This document shows positions 24,013 to 26,434 of a DNA stretch of 26,434 nt, piece after piece; the stretch's first letter is position 1; each line of letters starts with the position of its first letter. Source of the stretch: Cymbomonas tetramitiformis (Eukaryota; Chlorophyta; Pyramimonadophyceae; Pyramimonadales; Pyramimonadaceae); NCBI GenBank assembly GCA_001247695.2, contig LGRX02035027.1, positions 1-26,434 of the forward strand, written 5' to 3'. Under the pieces are notes generated by a model. That model saw only the letters and a program-made list of their open reading frames with translations, was not told where the DNA came from and made no database searches. A program made the translations under genes and the position numbers.

Positions 24013-26434
24013 GCCACGTGGGCGACTGGAAGCCTCACCAATAGCCACGTGGGCGACTGGGGGCCTCACCGATAGCCACGTGGGCGACTGGAAGCCTCGC
24101 CAAATAGCCACGTGGGCGACTGGAGGCCTCACCAAAAATAACCACGTGGGCGACTGGAGAGCCTCATCCCAGCTAGCCACAGGGGCGACTGGAAGCCTCA
24201 CCAAATAGCCACGTGGGCGACTGGAGGCCTCACCAGCCAGCCACGTGGGCGACTGGAGGAGGCCACACCGGTAACCACGTGGGCGACTGGAAGCCTCACC
24301 AAGCCACGTGGGCAACTGGAGGCCTCACCACGCGCACGTGGGCGACTGGAATCCCTCACCAAATAGCCACGTGGGCGACTGGAGGCCTCACCCAGCCAGC
24401 CCACGTGGGCGACTGGAAGGCCTCAACGATAACCACGTGGGCGACTGATACTCACCAAATAGCCACGTGGGCGACTGGAGACTCACCGATAGCCACGTGG
24501 GTGACTGGAACCCTCACCAAATGGCCGTAGGCGACTGGAGGCCTCACCGATAGCCAGTGGGCGACTGGAAGCCTCATCAGCCACAGGGCGACTGGAAGCC
24601 TCACCAAATAGCCACGTGGGCGACTGGAGGCCTCACCAGCCCAGCCCACGTGGGCGACTGGAGGCCTCACCCATGCCCACGTGGGCGACTAAGCCTCACC
24701 AAATAGCCCGTATGCGACTGGAGGCCTCCGATAGCCACGTGGGCGACTGGAGGCCTCACCAAATAGCCACGTGGGCGACTGGAAGCCTCACCAATAGCCA
24801 CGTGGGCGACTGGAGTCCTTAACGATAGCCACGTGGACGATTGGAGGCCTCACCAAATAGCCACGTGGGCGACTGGAAGCCTTACCGATAGCCACAGGGG
24901 CGACTGGAAGCCTCACCAAATAGCCACGTGGGCGACAGGAGGCCCCACCAAATAGCCACGTGGGCGACTGGAAGCCTCACCAATAGCCACGTATGTGACT
25001 GGAGGCCTCATCAAATAGCCACGTGGGTGAATGGAAGCCTTACCGATAGCCACGTGGGCGACTGGAGGCCTCACCGATAGCCACGTGGGCGACTGAAGGC
25101 CTCACCAATAGCCACGTGGGCGACTGGAGTCCTCACCAAATAGCCAAGTGGGCGACTGGAGTCCTCACGAAATAGCCACGTGGGCGACTGGAGGCCTCAC
25201 CGATAGCCACGTGGGCGACTGAAGGCCTCACCAATAGCCACGTGGACGACTGGAGTTCTCACCAAATAGCCACGTGGGCGACTGGAGTCCTCACCAAATA
25301 GCCACGTTGGCGACTGGAGTCCTCAACGATAGCCACGTGGACGATTGGAGGCCTCACCAATAGCCACGTGGGCGACTGGAGTCCTCACCAAATAGCCAAG
25401 TGGGCGACTGGAGTCCTCACGAAATAGCCACGTGGGCGACTGGAGGCCTCACCGATAGCCACGTGGGCGACTGAGCCTCACCAATAGCCACGGCGACTGG
25501 AGTTCCTCACCAAATAGCCACGTGGGCGACTGGAGTCCTCACCAAGTAGCCCGTGGGCGACTGGAGTCTCAACGATAGCCACGTGGACGATTAGGCCTCA
25601 CCAACCAGCCACCGTGGGCGGCTGACCTTACCTATATAGCCAAGTGGGCGACTGGAGGCCTCACCGATAGCCACGTGGGCGACTGGAGTCACAACGTTAG
25701 CCACGTGGACGATTGGAGGCCTCACCAAATAGCCACGTGGGCGACCGGAAAACCGATAGCCACAGGGCGACTGGAAGCCTGCAATAACCCGTGGGCGACA
25801 GGAGGGCCCCTCCTGCAGCGACCCGTGGGCGACTGGAGCGCCTCACCCAATAGCCACGTATGTGACTGGAGAGCCTCATCAAACGCCACGTGGGTGAATG
25901 GAAGCCCCGATAGCCACGTGGGCGACTGGAGGCCTCACCGATAGCCACATGAGGCGACTGAAAAGCCTCACCAATAGCCGTGGGCGACTGGAGTCCTCAC
26001 CAAATAGCCAAGTGGGCGACTGGAGTCCTCCGCAGAGAAACGCCGCCACGTGAAGCTGGAGGCCTCACCGATGCGCCGTGGCGACTGAAGGCCTCACCAA
26101 TAGCCACGTGGACGACCAGTTCTCACCAAATAGCCACGTGGGCGACTGGAGTCCTCACCAAATAGCCACGTTGGCGACTGGAGTCCTCAACGATAGCCAC
26201 GTGGACGATTGGAGGCCTCACCAATAGCCACGTGGGCGACTGGAGTCCTCACCAAATAGCCAAGTGGGCGACTGGAGTCCTCACGAAATAGCCACGTGGG
26301 CGACTGGAGGCCTCACCGATAGCCACGTGGGCGACTGAAGGCCTCACCAATAGCCACGTGGACGACTGGAGTTCTCACCAAATAGCCACGTGGGCGACTG
26401 GAGTCCTCACCAAATAGCCACGTGGGCGACTGGA
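24013..26434. repeat. 31-32-bp minisatellite with CACGTG in most units (about 75 copies, runs off the window)
   Basis: The unit is GCCACGTGGGCGACTGGA plus GGCCTCACC(A/G)A(A)TA. Variation at GGCGAC/GGACGA, GGAGGCC/GGAGTCC/GGAAGCC and CCAAATA/CCGATA lets blocks be followed: the variant CAAGTGGGC recurs at about 25147, 25398, 26016 and 26269, spacing about 251-253 bp within pairs, so eight-unit blocks were duplicated. A stretch of about 220 bp from 25254 is repeated exactly from 26118. Units between about 24410-24720 and 25490-26100 carry many small deletions. The period does not keep a reading frame. Confidence 0.95.

Noticed and set aside
23001..24041. 346-residue minus-strand frame over the VPS13-like exon 1
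   Set aside because: Its sequence is Arg/Gly/Ala-rich shadow, and it begins inside the minisatellite; the other frame carries the strand pattern.
24013..26434. Repetitive protein encoded by the CACGTG array
   Set aside because: The 31-32-bp period and the indels break every frame; the short open frames arise from the repeat itself.

Overview
The window looks like nuclear DNA of a GC-rich unicellular eukaryote. A green alga is my best guess, because tyrosine-recombinase (YR) retrotransposons of the PAT/DIRS type are well known there (Chlamydomonas TOC3, Volvox kangaroo) and because the one cellular gene is GC-rich, rich in Ala/Gly/Pro and split by GT-AG introns. I cannot name the species and cannot exclude another protist lineage. 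No bacterial operon, rRNA, tRNA or CRISPR array is visible.

Layout, left to right. 1-1300: non-coding, one short tandem repeat. About 1300-4580: element A, plus strand, with a hairpin-rich leader, a gag gene and a reverse transcriptase (RT) cut off after the palm domain. 4581-5975: minisatellite with a 40-bp unit. 5976-16511: element C, minus strand, a PAT-like YR retrotransposon. 16512-17590: the same 40-bp minisatellite again, so element C sits inside one array. 17771-23740: three exons, minus strand, of a large VPS13-type bridge-like lipid-transfer protein whose two ends are not seen. 24013-26434: a second minisatellite with a 31-32-bp unit carrying CACGTG in most copies.

The main discovery is the anatomy of 5976-16511. 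On the minus strand the repeats occur in the order A1 (16511-16387), B1 (9930-9853), A2 and B2 (6053-5976), which is the split-direct-repeat order of PAT/Ngaro-like retrotransposons. A2 is in two pieces (9590-9537 and 6156-6073), which add up to exactly the 125 nt of A1 with one mismatch. They are separated by a second retroelement, B (6157-9536), flanked by a 13-bp duplication of the target. B is a DIRS-like gag/pol element, cut off in its methyltransferase-like domain, and its last codons and stop codon come from the A2 repeat of its host element.

Element C encodes a gag-like protein with a PHD-type zinc finger, then in the same frame after a single UGA an RT-RNase H-methyltransferase-like polyprotein, then an overlapping YR gene with an N-terminal cysteine cluster. 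The YR is broken by an in-frame UAG and lacks its C-terminal active site. Element A also has an in-frame UGA between gag zinc knuckle and pol, in the leaky context UGA-CUA. Several YR-class lineages thus met at one locus and nested, next to a gene whose flanking introns probably hold the minisatellites.
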